Source: Mycobacterium heidelbergense (GTDB lineage: Bacteria > Actinomycetota > Actinomycetes > Mycobacteriales > Mycobacteriaceae). From it: a stretch of DNA of 64,000 nucleotides. Position 1 is the stretch's first letter; the number at the start of each line of letters is the position of its first letter. A program made the translations under genes and the position numbers. The notes below the pieces were generated by a model that was not told where the DNA came from, did no database searches, and saw nothing but the letters and a program-made list of their open reading frames with translations. Positions 52,394 to 60,924 of this stretch are shown here, in pieces. The stretch covers positions 3,162,001-3,226,000 of the forward strand of contig NZ_AP022615.1 of assembly GCF_010730745.1 (NCBI RefSeq), written 5' to 3'.

Positions 52394-53470
52394 GTGCCGG
52401 CATTGCGCGGTGTGAGCCACCCGGACGGCCGGGCCATTGAGCTGGGCTCCGCCCCGGGACTTCCGATCGCCGCCCGGATCGCCGTGCGCAACGGCCCGAT
52501 CAGCGGCATCGTCGCCAGCCCGGACGGCACCCGGCTGATGGTGGCCAACTACGGCCGCGACAGCGTCTCGGTCATCGATACCGGCACCCGCCGGGTCGTG
52601 CGGACCGTCGCCGGCCTCAACGAGCCGTTCGCGATCGCGATGGGCCGCCACGACACCCGCCGCGCGTACGTCAGCACCGTGTCGCCGGCGTACGACTCGA
52701 TCGGCGTCATCGACGTGCCCAGCAACGCCGTCATCGCGACACACCCGGTGGCGCTCAGCGTGAGCGACCTGGCGGTAAGCCCCGACGGGCAGCGCGTCTA
52801 TGCCAGCCGAAACGGCGCCGGCGGTCCTGACGTCGCCGTGCTCGACACCCGCACCGGCCGGGTGGAGGCGATCGCCCTCCCCGGCACCACCACGCAATGC
52901 GTGCGCGTCAGCCCCGACGGCGATCGCGTCTATGTCGCCACCAACGGCCCGGCCGGCGGGCGGCTCGTCGTGATCGGCGGCGACACCCGTCGCGTCATCG
53001 GCGCCGTGGAGATCGACCTGCCCATCCGGGACGTGGCGCTCGGCCCCAACGACACCATCGCCTACGTGGCCAGTTGCGCCCCCGAGCGCGGCGCGGTGGT
53101 CGACGTCGTCGACACCCGCACCGCCGCCATCACCGGCACCCGCACGATCGCCGAGGCCGACGCCCCGACCGGGTTGACGCTCAGCGGCGACGGCGACCGG
53201 GCCTACCTGGTCGGCGGCGACGGCATCACGGTGCTGTGCACGCTCACCCACGACGTCGTCGGCACCCTCGCCGTGGCGAGTCGGCCGTCGTGCGTGACGG
53301 AAAGCCCGGACGGCGAATACCTGTACGTGGCGGACCATTCCGGCACGGTCACGGTGGCGCGGGTCGCCTCGATCGTCGCGCCGGGCGCCGAGACCGCGGT
53401 GGACGAGCGCGACGCCGCGACCGAGTGGGTCGTGCCCGAGCTGTTGTGCTCCGAGCCCGTTCCGGCCTGA
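52394..53470 (+). CDS. Seven-bladed beta-propeller protein (Rv1057-type)
   Basis: A 358-residue protein made of repeated YVTN/NHL-like blades of about 42-45 residues; each has a turn such as SPDGTRLMVANYG, SPDGQRVYASRNG, SPDGDRVYVATNG, SGDGDRAYLVGGD or SPDGEYLYVADHS followed by a V-x-V-I-D-T strand. No catalytic residues are obvious and no signal peptide is seen. The M. tuberculosis homolog (393 aa) is a stress-induced gene repressed by TrcR. The start is GTG 52394, so the N-terminus is about 35 residues shorter than reported there. Confidence 0.87.
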   Translation: MPALRGVSHPDGRAIELGSAPGLPIAARIAVRNGPISGIVASPDGTRLMVANYGRDSVSVIDTGTRRVVRTVAGLNEPFAIAMGRHDTRRAYVSTVSPAYDSIGVIDVPSNAVIATHPVALSVSDLAVSPDGQRVYASRNGAGGPDVAVLDTRTGRVEAIALPGTTTQCVRVSPDGDRVYVATNGPAGGRLVVIGGDTRRVIGAVEIDLPIRDVALGPNDTIAYVASCAPERGAVVDVVDTRTAAITGTRTIAEADAPTGLTLSGDGDRAYLVGGDGITVLCTLTHDVVGTLAVASRPSCVTESPDGEYLYVADHSGTVTVARVASIVAPGAETAVDERDAATEWVVPELLCSEPVPA

Positions 53471-53594
53471 CCCCGCCCACGGGTAAAACGCCCATTGTCG
53501 GGGAATCCGTTTTCTCCCGGCCGCGTGCGGGGATAGCATTCGCCCGACCGCACACCAGGCGGCGCTGTGCCGAGACCCGTAAGGCGGTGCATCG

Positions 53595-55226
53595 ATGGAC
53601 AGCACCATGCAGGACTTTCCGCTGACGATCGCCGCGATCATGCGGCACGGCTGCGATGTCCACGGGGCACGCACGGTGACCACCGCCACCGGGGACGGCT
53701 ACCGGCGCACCACCTACCGCGAACTGGGCCAGCAGGCCGCCCGGCTGGCGAACGCGTTGCGCCGCCTCGGCATCACCGGCGACCAGCGCGTCGCGACGTT
53801 CATGTGGAACAACGCCGAACACCTGGCGGCCTACCTCGCGGTGCCGTCGATGAGCGCCGTCCTGCACACCCTCAACATCCGGCTCTTCCCCGAGCAGATC
53901 GCCTATGTCGCCAACGAGGCCGAAGACCGGGTCGTGCTGGTCGACGTGTCGCTGGCCGGGCTGCTCGCGCCCGTCCTCGGCGGCCTCGAGACCGTGCACA
54001 CGGTGATCGTGGTCGGGGAGGGCGAGACGGGGCCGCTGCGGGAATCGGGCAAGACCGTGCTGAGCTACGCCGAATTGATCGACGCCGAATCCCCCGACTT
54101 TGAGTGGCCGCGCATCGACGAAAACTCCGCGGCCGCCATGTGCTACACCAGCGGCACCACCGGCAACCCGAAAGGCGTTGTCTACAGCCATCGTTCGAGC
54201 TTCCTGCACACCATGGCGGCCTGCACCGCCAACGGCATCGGCATCGGGGCCACCGACAGCCTGCTGCCGATCGTGCCGATGTTCCACGCCAACGCGTGGG
54301 GGCTGCCGTACGCGGCGCTGATGGCGGGCTCCGACCTGGTGCTGCCCGATCGCCACCTCGACGCGCGCTCGCTGATCGGCATGGTCGAAGACCTGCGGCC
54401 CACGGTGGCGGGCGCGGTGCCCACCATCTGGAACGATGTCCTGCACCGCCTCGAGGACGACCCCGACCACGACATGTCGTCGCTGCGCCTGGTGGTCTGC
54501 GGCGGCTCGGCCGTTCCGGTGTCGCTGATGCGCACCTTCGAGGAGAAACACGGCGTCCAGATCCGGCAGCTGTGGGGCATGACGGAGACGTCGCCGATGG
54601 CCACCATGGCCTGGCCTCCGCCGGGCACCCCGGCGGACCAGCACTGGGCGTTCCGCGCGACCCAGGGCCAGCCGGTGTGCGGGGTGGAAATGCGGATCGT
54701 CGACGACGACGGCCGGGTGCTGCCCAACGACGGCGACGCCGTGGGCGAGGTGGAGGTCCGCGGCCCGTGGATCGCCGGCTCGTACTACCTGGGACGCGAC
54801 GACTCCAAGTTCGACTCGGGCTGGCTGCGCACCGGCGACGTGGGCCGCATCGACGAGCGGGGCTTCGTCACCCTGACCGACCGGGCCAAGGACGTCATCA
54901 AGTCCGGCGGGGAGTGGATCTCGTCGGTCGAGCTGGAGAACTGCCTCATCGCGCACCCCCACGTGCTCGAGGCCGCGGTGGTCGGGGTTCCCGACGAGCG
55001 GTGGCAGGAGCGGCCGCTGGCGGTCATCGTGGCCAAGCAGGGCGCGTCGGTCAGCGCCGAACATTTGCGGGCGTTCCTGGCGGATAGGGTCGTTCGGTGG
55101 TGGTTGCCCGAGCGGTGGACGTTCGTGGACGAGATTCCCCGCACCAGCGTGGGCAAGTACGACAAGAAGGCCATCCGGGCGCGCCACGCCGAGCATGGCT
55201 ATTGGGTGATCGAGGCCCGCGACTGA
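53595..55226 (+). CDS. fadD14: Fatty-acyl-CoA ligase FadD14
   Basis: A 543-residue ANL-superfamily ligase predicted to activate medium-chain or branched fatty acids as acyl-CoA. Motifs are CYTSGTTGNPKGVVYSHRS (P-loop) near residue 181, LWGMTETSP near 325, GWLRTGDVGRID near 414, the hinge LTDRAKDVIKSGGEW near 427, and the catalytic Lys in TSVGKYDKKAI near 520. The length is identical to Rv1058, with the same neighbours on both sides. A 22-bp inverted repeat follows 14 bp after the stop. Confidence 0.92.
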   Translation: MDSTMQDFPLTIAAIMRHGCDVHGARTVTTATGDGYRRTTYRELGQQAARLANALRRLGITGDQRVATFMWNNAEHLAAYLAVPSMSAVLHTLNIRLFPEQIAYVANEAEDRVVLVDVSLAGLLAPVLGGLETVHTVIVVGEGETGPLRESGKTVLSYAELIDAESPDFEWPRIDENSAAAMCYTSGTTGNPKGVVYSHRSSFLHTMAACTANGIGIGATDSLLPIVPMFHANAWGLPYAALMAGSDLVLPDRHLDARSLIGMVEDLRPTVAGAVPTIWNDVLHRLEDDPDHDMSSLRLVVCGGSAVPVSLMRTFEEKHGVQIRQLWGMTETSPMATMAWPPPGTPADQHWAFRATQGQPVCGVEMRIVDDDGRVLPNDGDAVGEVEVRGPWIAGSYYLGRDDSKFDSGWLRTGDVGRIDERGFVTLTDRAKDVIKSGGEWISSVELENCLIAHPHVLEAAVVGVPDERWQERPLAVIVAKQGASVSAEHLRAFLADRVVRWWLPERWTFVDEIPRTSVGKYDKKAIRARHAEHGYWVIEARD

Positions 55227-55240
55227 GCGCCGGCATCCCC

Positions 55241-55302
55241 CGCGAGCAGACGCAGAATCGCATAGTTTCGCCGGCAAACGTGCGATTCTACGTCTGCTCG
55301 CG
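55241..55302. repeat. 22-bp inverted repeat between fadD14 and the Rv1059-like gene
   Basis: Arms at 55241-55262 and 55281-55302 pair at 21 of 22 positions with an 18-base loop; they begin CGCGAGCAGACG. The unit continues into two direct copies of TCGCGAGGAGAGAA (about 55299-55312 and 55327-55340), the second acting as the ribosome site of the next gene. It may be a terminator or a dispersed repeat. Confidence 0.8.
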
Positions 55303-55346
55303 AGGAGAGAAGTCTCGCGGGAGAACTCGCGAGGAGAGAAAGTGAG

Positions 55347-56408
55347 GTGCACATGCTGAGGGTCATTCAGTGGGCGACCGGGTCGGTCGGTGTGGCCGCG
55401 ATCAAGGGCGTGCTCGATCATCCCGAGCTCGAACTCGTTGGCTGCTGGGTGCATTCGGAGGCCAAGAACGGCAAGGACGTCGGCGACATCATCGGCACCC
55501 CGCCGCTCGGCGTGACCGCGACCAACAGCATCGACGAGGTGCTCGCGCTGGACGCCGACGCGGTGATCTACGCGCCGTTGCTGCCCAACGTCGAGGAGGT
55601 CGCCGCGCTGCTGCGCTCGGGCAAGAACGTCGTCACCCCGCTCGGGTGGTTCTACCCGAGCGAAAAAGAGGGCGCCCCGCTCGAGGTCGCCGCGCAGGCC
55701 GGCAACGCGACGCTGCACGGCGCCGGCATCGGGCCCGGGGCGGCCACCGAGCTGTTTCCGCTGCTGCTGTCGGTGATGTCCACCGGCGTGACTTTCGTTC
55801 GCTCCGAAGAGTTTTCCGACCTTCGCACCTATAACGCGCCGGACGTGCTGCGCTACGTGATGGGCTTCGGCGGGACGCCGGACAGCGCGTTGACCGGGCC
55901 GATGCAAAAGCTGCTCGACGGCGGCTTCATCCAGTCGGTGCGGCTGTGTGTCGATCGGCTGGGCTTCGCCGCCGATCCCGAGGTCCGCTCGTCGCAGGAG
56001 GTGGCCGTGGCGACCGCCCCGATCGACTCGCCGATCGGGGTGATCGAGCCCGGGCAGGTGGCCGGGCGCCGCTTCCACTGGGAGGCGCTGGTCGGCGACG
56101 CGGTGGTCGTGCGGATCACCGTGAACTGGCTGATGGGATCCGAAAACCTCGATCCGCCTTGGTCTTTCGGGCCCGCGGGGGAACGCTACGAGATCGAGGT
56201 GCGCGGCAACCCGGACACCTTCGTGACCGTCAAGGGATGGCAGCCCGAAAGCGTGCGGGCGGGGCTGGAGAGCAACCCCGGGATCGTCGCGACCGCCGCG
56301 CACTGCGTCAACGCCGTCCCCGCGACGTGTGCCGCCCCGGCGGGCATCCAAACCTTCTTCGATCTGCCGCCGATCACCGGCCGGGCCGCCCCGCGGCTGG
56401 CGCGCTGA
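55347..56408 (+). CDS. Dihydrodipicolinate-reductase-like NAD(P)-binding protein (Rv1059-type)
   Basis: A 353-residue Rossmann-fold protein with the dinucleotide-binding start LRVIQWATGSVGVAAIKGVL, DADAVIYAPLLPNVEEV near residue 75 and the conserved GAGIGPGAATELFPLLL near 130. It resembles diaminopimelate dehydrogenase/DapB-like proteins, but the true lysine-pathway enzymes are encoded elsewhere; the substrate is unknown. The start is GTG 55347 (or ATG 55353); the length agrees with Rv1059 (354 aa). Confidence 0.85.
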   Translation: MHMLRVIQWATGSVGVAAIKGVLDHPELELVGCWVHSEAKNGKDVGDIIGTPPLGVTATNSIDEVLALDADAVIYAPLLPNVEEVAALLRSGKNVVTPLGWFYPSEKEGAPLEVAAQAGNATLHGAGIGPGAATELFPLLLSVMSTGVTFVRSEEFSDLRTYNAPDVLRYVMGFGGTPDSALTGPMQKLLDGGFIQSVRLCVDRLGFAADPEVRSSQEVAVATAPIDSPIGVIEPGQVAGRRFHWEALVGDAVVVRITVNWLMGSENLDPPWSFGPAGERYEIEVRGNPDTFVTVKGWQPESVRAGLESNPGIVATAAHCVNAVPATCAAPAGIQTFFDLPPITGRAAPRLAR

Positions 56409-56440
56409 GGGCCGAAAGCCGCCCCGGTACCGTCGAGACC

Positions 56441-57307
56441 ATGTGCCGACTTTTTGGCTTGCACGCCGGGACGCGGGCTTGCACCGCGACGTTTTGGCTG
56501 CTGAACGCCCCGGACAGCCTGTCCAAGCAAAGCCGGAAAAACCCGGACGGCACGGGTGTGGGTGTTTTTGACGAGCGCGGCCGGCCACGGCTCGATAAGG
56601 AGCCGATCGCGGCGTGGCGGGACAGCCAATTCGCCACCGAGGCACACGAACTGACCGGTACGACCTTCGTCGCCCACGTCCGCTACGCGACGACCGGGTC
56701 GCTCGACGTCCGCAACACCCACCCCTTTTTGCAGGACGGCCGGATCTTTGCGCACAACGGCGTGGTCGAGGGGCTCGACGTCCTCGACGACCGGCTGCGC
56801 GAACTCGGCGCCGACGACCTGGTCCTCGGCGAGACCGATTCGGAGCGGGTGTTCGCCCTCGTCACCGGTTCGATCCGCGCCCGGGGCGGCGAGGTGACGG
56901 CCGGACTGGTCGACGCCCTGGGGTGGCTCGCCGCGAACGTGCCCATCTACGCGGTTAACATCCTGCTCAGCACGGCCACCGACATGTGGGCGCTGCGCTA
57001 CCCGCAGACCCACGAGCTCTATGTCCTGGACCGGCGCCACGAAGACCGGACAACCGAATTCGACCTGCGCACCCACCGAATCCGCGCGCGGTCCGAGCAT
57101 CTGTGCACCCGCTCGTCGGTGGTGTTCGCCACCGAACCGATGGACGACGACCCGCGCTGGCGCCCGCTCGAACCGGGCGAGCTGGTCCACGTCGACGCCG
57201 GGCTGACGATCACCCGCGATGTGGTGTTGCCCGACCCGCCCGCCCATCCGCTGCGCCGGACCGACCTGAGCGCGCCGGTCCAGCAAGCGCAGCACACGTC
57301 GGCGTAG
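56441..57307 (+). CDS. Class II glutamine amidotransferase-like protein
   Basis: A 288-residue Ntn-hydrolase of the GATase_4/YafJ type. The catalytic Cys is residue 2 (MCRLFGLHAG), exposed after Met removal. Also visible are KNPDGTGVGVFDE near 36, VAHVRYATTG near 75, NTHPFLQDGRIFAHNG near 88 and GETDSERVFALV near 125. It probably transfers or hydrolyses the amide of glutamine or a related compound, with no synthetase domain attached. It matches Rv1061 in length (287 aa) and order. ATG 56441 is fixed by the Cys2 rule. Confidence 0.9.
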   Translation: MCRLFGLHAGTRACTATFWLLNAPDSLSKQSRKNPDGTGVGVFDERGRPRLDKEPIAAWRDSQFATEAHELTGTTFVAHVRYATTGSLDVRNTHPFLQDGRIFAHNGVVEGLDVLDDRLRELGADDLVLGETDSERVFALVTGSIRARGGEVTAGLVDALGWLAANVPIYAVNILLSTATDMWALRYPQTHELYVLDRRHEDRTTEFDLRTHRIRARSEHLCTRSSVVFATEPMDDDPRWRPLEPGELVHVDAGLTITRDVVLPDPPAHPLRRTDLSAPVQQAQHTSA

Positions 57308-57317
57308 GGCCCGGGAC

Positions 57318-58187
57318 GTGGCAACCAGGCGCGCGCTCGTGCTGGCCGGCGGCGGCATAGCCGGAATCGCTTGGGAGACGGGCATTTTGCGCGGGATCGC
57401 CGACGAATCCCCGGCGGCGGCGCGGCTGCTGCTGGATTCGGACGTGCTGGTGGGGACGTCGGCGGGTTCGGCGGTCGCCGCGCAGATCGGCAGCGGCGAC
57501 ACGCTCGAGGCGCTGTTCGACCGGCAGGTCGCGGAGTCGTCGGCGGAGCTCGATTCCGGCGTCGACGTCGACGACATCGCCGGACTCTTCCTGGCCGCGT
57601 TGGGCGAACCCTACGACCCGGCTCTGGACAGGACCCGTCAGCAGATTCAGCGCATCGGGGCCGTGGCGCTGGCGACCGCGACCGTCCCGGAGCCGGTCCG
57701 GCGCCAGGTGATCGCGCACCGCCTGCCCTCACACGACTGGCCGGACCGGGCGCTGCGGGTCACCGCGATCGACGCCGCCACCGGCGAATTGGTGGTCTTC
57801 GACCGGGACTCGGGGGTGGGGCTGGTCGACGCGGTGGCGGCCAGTTGCGCGGTGCCGGGGGCGTGGCCGCCGGTGACCATCGCGGGCCGGCGCTATATGG
57901 ACGGCGGGGTGGCCAGCTCCGTCAACCTCGGAGTCGCCGCCGATTGCGACGTCGCGGTGGTGCTGGTGCCGTCGGGCGCGGACACGCCGGCGCCGTTCGG
58001 CGACGGGCCGGCCGCCGAGATCGCCGCGTTCCCCGGCAAGGCGTTCGCGGTGTTCGCCGACGGCGACGCGTTGGCGGCGTTCGGGCCCAATGCGCTGGAT
58101 CCCCGCTGCCGCATCCCCTCGGCGGTGGCCGGACGCGACCAGGGCCGCCGCGAGGCGGCGGCGGTCGCCCGATTCCTGGGCGCCTGA
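57318..58187 (+). CDS. Patatin-like phospholipase (Rv1062-type)
   Basis: A 289-residue patatin-fold serine lipase. The oxyanion loop is ALVLAGGGIAGIAWE at the start; the nucleophile motif is VGTSAGSAVAAQ near residue 49 and the dyad Asp lies in YMDGGVASSVNLG near 195. No signal peptide is seen. It likely hydrolyses phospholipids or acylglycerols in the cytoplasm. The start is GTG 57318, 10 bp after the amidotransferase gene. Confidence 0.9.
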   Translation: MATRRALVLAGGGIAGIAWETGILRGIADESPAAARLLLDSDVLVGTSAGSAVAAQIGSGDTLEALFDRQVAESSAELDSGVDVDDIAGLFLAALGEPYDPALDRTRQQIQRIGAVALATATVPEPVRRQVIAHRLPSHDWPDRALRVTAIDAATGELVVFDRDSGVGLVDAVAASCAVPGAWPPVTIAGRRYMDGGVASSVNLGVAADCDVAVVLVPSGADTPAPFGDGPAAEIAAFPGKAFAVFADGDALAAFGPNALDPRCRIPSAVAGRDQGRREAAAVARFLGA

Positions 58188-58210
58188 AACACCTTCTGGC
58201 ACATGGCTGT

Positions 58211-59269
58211 TCAGTCCTCGATCGCGGGCGGAACGGGTTGGTCGTCCCCGGTTTCGAGGGCGTCCAGGGCCCGGTCGGCCAGCGCGCGGCCGGCGTCAAT
58301 CACCTCCGCCGCCCGGTGAAACTCCAGGCTTCGGCACGTCGAGCGCGGCACCTCGATCAGCAGGTCGGCGGGGTAGGCCGCCAGCGTGTGGCGCGCGAGC
58401 GCGGACTGCGCGATGTCGATCGTGCGATTCATCACCTCGAAGCTGCCCAGCTTTGGGGCTTCGGGTGGCCCCTCGGCCGGCGCTTCCGCGGGCGGGTCAG
58501 AATCGTCGGGCCACAGCTCGGATTCCGCGGCCGGGGCGCCGAATCGGCTCAACACCGCCCGCGCGGCGGTGGCGTCAAGCAGCGCAGAAGTGCTGCGCAC
58601 CATGCGGTTCAGCCACTCGGCGGTGGCGCCCGGCTCCTCGTCGCGGCGGGTGATGGCCTCGCCGCCGCTGAGGCTCACCGCGATGGTCAGGTCGGCGTCG
58701 ACCGCCGCGATGGGGGCCATCGGCAGCGGATCCAGGATGCCGCCGTCGGCGAGCAGGCGTCCGCCGATTTCGTGCGGGGCGATCACCCCCGGTATCGCGA
58801 TGGACGCCCGGATGGCCTCGTCGAGCGGCCCGCGCTGAAACCACACCGACCTGCCGGTCAACAGGTCGGTCGCCACGGCCGTGTAGGGGATGGGCAGTTC
58901 CTCGATGGTGACCGGGCCCAGGATGTCGCGCACCGTGTCCAGGATCTTCTCGGCCCGCATCACTCCCGCCGCGCTGATGGAGAAGTCCAGCAGCCGCAGG
59001 ATGGTGCGTTGTGTCAAGGACTTCGCCCAGTCGGCGAACTCGTCGAGGCATCCGGCCGCCTCCAGGCCGCCGACCAGCGCGCCCATCGAGGAGCCCGCGA
59101 TCCCCACGACCTCGTACCCGCGCGCCCGCAGCGCCTCGATCACCCCGATGTGGGCGTAGCCGCGGGCGCCGCCGCTGCCGAGCGCCAGCGCCACCCGGGT
59201 CGGCGATGATCGACGCGCCACCGCTCCATTCTGCGCGGCGCGGCCGGCCGTCCGGGGCTCCCGGGGCAC
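58211..59269 (-). CDS. Patatin-like protein (Rv1063c-type)
   Basis: A second patatin, 352 residues from GTG 59269. The oxyanion loop is VALALGSGGARGYAHIG, the nucleophile GIAGSSMGALVGGLE near residue 58, and the Asp in LLADGGILDPLP near 174. A Pro/Ala/Glu-rich linker (about 255-275) precedes a C-terminal helical part. The two patatins are convergent and only distantly alike. GTG 59221 (VARRSSPTRV) is a plausible shorter start; neither has a strong ribosome site. The H37Rv protein is 360 aa. Confidence 0.88.
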   Translation of the reverse strand: MPREPRTAGRAAQNGAVARRSSPTRVALALGSGGARGYAHIGVIEALRARGYEVVGIAGSSMGALVGGLEAAGCLDEFADWAKSLTQRTILRLLDFSISAAGVMRAEKILDTVRDILGPVTIEELPIPYTAVATDLLTGRSVWFQRGPLDEAIRASIAIPGVIAPHEIGGRLLADGGILDPLPMAPIAAVDADLTIAVSLSGGEAITRRDEEPGATAEWLNRMVRSTSALLDATAARAVLSRFGAPAAESELWPDDSDPPAEAPAEGPPEAPKLGSFEVMNRTIDIAQSALARHTLAAYPADLLIEVPRSTCRSLEFHRAAEVIDAGRALADRALDALETGDDQPVPPAIED

Positions 59270-59314
59270 TTTTTTGTACCCGTGATCTCAATTGCGCCGG
59301 GCGCCGCGGCGGCG

Positions 59315-59758
59315 CTACCCGCATTCCTCGTTGGCCGCCGCGCGCGCGGCGGTGATCACGGCCGCCTGCCGCGCCAGCGTCAACGCCGACCACCGGGCGT
59401 TCCAGGTGCCGGCGGTGCCCGTCGGCGAGGCCTGAATCATCGCGAGGTACGGCTCCACCAGCGATCCACCGGCGCTGGGCTGGGCCTCCATCCACACCTT
59501 TGCGGCGTGACAGGCCTGGAAATACTCCTCCTCGGTCGAATCCGCGGGGACATCGATCCTGGTCGTCACGCCGGCGGGGGAGAGCCCGACGGCCCCCGGC
59601 GGTGCCGCGGCCGGGCCGCGGGGGACGTCCGACGGCCGCGCCGACGTGGACGTGATAGTGCTGTTGGGCGCCCCATGCGAGCACCCCGTGACCGCCAACA
59701 ACATCGCCGCGGCGACAACCGCGCCCCGCCGCAAGGGGAGATGACCGCACCAGCGCAC
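59315..59758 (-). CDS. lpqV: Lipoprotein LpqV
   Basis: A 147-residue lipoprotein. The signal peptide (RRGAVVAAAMLLAVTGC) ends in a lipobox with Cys near residue 26. The mature part has a Thr/Ser/Pro-rich linker, then a small helical domain (YFQACHAAKVWMEAQP, ARQAAVITAARAAANEEC) whose two cysteines could form a disulfide outside the cell. The function is unknown. Its identity rests on the lipobox and on its place between the Rv1063c and Rv1065 homologs. Confidence 0.85.
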   Translation of the reverse strand: MRWCGHLPLRRGAVVAAAMLLAVTGCSHGAPNSTITSTSARPSDVPRGPAAAPPGAVGLSPAGVTTRIDVPADSTEEEYFQACHAAKVWMEAQPSAGGSLVEPYLAMIQASPTGTAGTWNARWSALTLARQAAVITAARAAANEECG

Positions 59759-59869
59759 GGTCTCAATCTATGCAACACTGGCTGCCGTGATGGAGCACCT
59801 CGGATTTTGGGAGTGTTGTCGGCCGTAACACGCCGCCGCCTGCCCGATCCGTTCTGCCTGGAGCTCCCC

Positions 59870-60478
59870 ATGTCCGTTCGTCTCGCGACGCCCGCCGTCG
59901 CCCCCGTCGCGCTGCGCGCACCGACCGTCTCGTCGCCGTCCTCGGGACCCACCCGGCTGCGGGTGCCCGACCTCCTGCACGCCACCGATCAGGCCGCCGA
60001 CCACGTGCTCAGCGGACGCTACGACCACCTGCTGCCCAGGGGCGGGGTGCCGGAGTCGCGGCGCTGGTTCACCCGCATCCACGGCGACGAGGAACTCGAC
60101 GTCTGGCTGATCAGCTGGGTCCCCGGTCATCACACCGAACTGCACGACCACGGCGGGTCGCTGGGCGCGCTGACCGTGCTGTCCGGGTCGCTCAACGAAT
60201 TCCGTTGGGACGGGCGGGGTTTGCGGCGACGCCGGTTGGACGCCGGCGATCAGGCCGGGTTCCCGCTGGGCTGGGTGCACGACGTGGTGTGGGCGCCCCG
60301 GCCCGTTCCGCAGCCCGCTGCAAAGGCGATGCCCATCGGCCGGGCCGCGGTGCAGCCGACCCTGAGCGTGCACGCGTACTCGCCGCCGCTGACCGCGATG
60401 TCGTACTACGAGATCACCGACCGCAACAGGTTGCGCCGCCAGCGCACGGAACTGACCGACCAACCGGAAGGACCCTGA
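59870..60478 (+). CDS. Cysteine dioxygenase-like cupin protein (Rv1065-type)
   Basis: A 202-residue cupin. The metal-binding motif 1 is PGHHTELHDHGGSLGALTVL near residue 85 and a downstream histidine lies in LGWVHDVVWA near 126; a third, LSVHAYSPPL, is near 168. The pattern matches cysteine dioxygenase-type thiol dioxygenases that oxidise cysteine to cysteine sulfinate or related thiols. ATG 59870 (MSVRLATPAV) is chosen; H37Rv Rv1065 is about 188 aa. Its stop overlaps the rhodanese ATG (TGATG), which suits a linked sulfur pathway. Confidence 0.85.
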   Translation: MSVRLATPAVAPVALRAPTVSSPSSGPTRLRVPDLLHATDQAADHVLSGRYDHLLPRGGVPESRRWFTRIHGDEELDVWLISWVPGHHTELHDHGGSLGALTVLSGSLNEFRWDGRGLRRRRLDAGDQAGFPLGWVHDVVWAPRPVPQPAAKAMPIGRAAVQPTLSVHAYSPPLTAMSYYEITDRNRLRRQRTELTDQPEGP

Positions 60479-60924
60479 TGAGCCGCATCGACGTTGTCCT
60501 GCGATCGGCCCGGCGTCGCTTTCGCCGCCTCGCCGCCACCGAGGTGCCCGACGCGCTGCGGCGCGGGGCGGTGCTGGTGGACATCCGGCCGCAGGCCCAG
60601 CGATTCCGCGAGGGTGAGTTGCCGGGCGCGCTGGTGATCGAACGCAACGTCCTGGAATGGCGCTGCGACCCGACCAGCGACGCACGGCTGCCGGAGGCCG
60701 TCGGCGACGACGTCGAATGGGTGATCGTGTGCTCGGAGGGCTATACGTCCAGCCTGGCGGCCGCCGCGCTGCTCGACATCGGCCTGCATCGGGCCACCGA
60801 CGTCATCGGCGGCTATCACGCGCTGGCGGGTGCGGGCGTGCTGGACCGGCTGGCCGGGGATTCGGCCGATCCGGGTCTGGGGGCGCTGGCCAACTCCGGG
60901 ACGCCCGCCCGCCGCTGGCTCTAG
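60478..60924 (+). CDS. Rhodanese-like sulfurtransferase (Rv1066-type)
   Basis: A 148-residue rhodanese domain. RGAVLVDIRPQAQRFREGELPG is the CH2A-like segment, and the active-site loop is VIVCSEGYTSSLAAAALL with Cys near residue 84. It is translationally coupled to the cysteine-dioxygenase-like gene. The last 4 bp overlap the end of the convergent Abhydrolase_9 gene; in H37Rv two PE_PGRS genes separate them. Confidence 0.9.
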   Translation: MSRIDVVLRSARRRFRRLAATEVPDALRRGAVLVDIRPQAQRFREGELPGALVIERNVLEWRCDPTSDARLPEAVGDDVEWVIVCSEGYTSSLAAAALLDIGLHRATDVIGGYHALAGAGVLDRLAGDSADPGLGALANSGTPARRWL

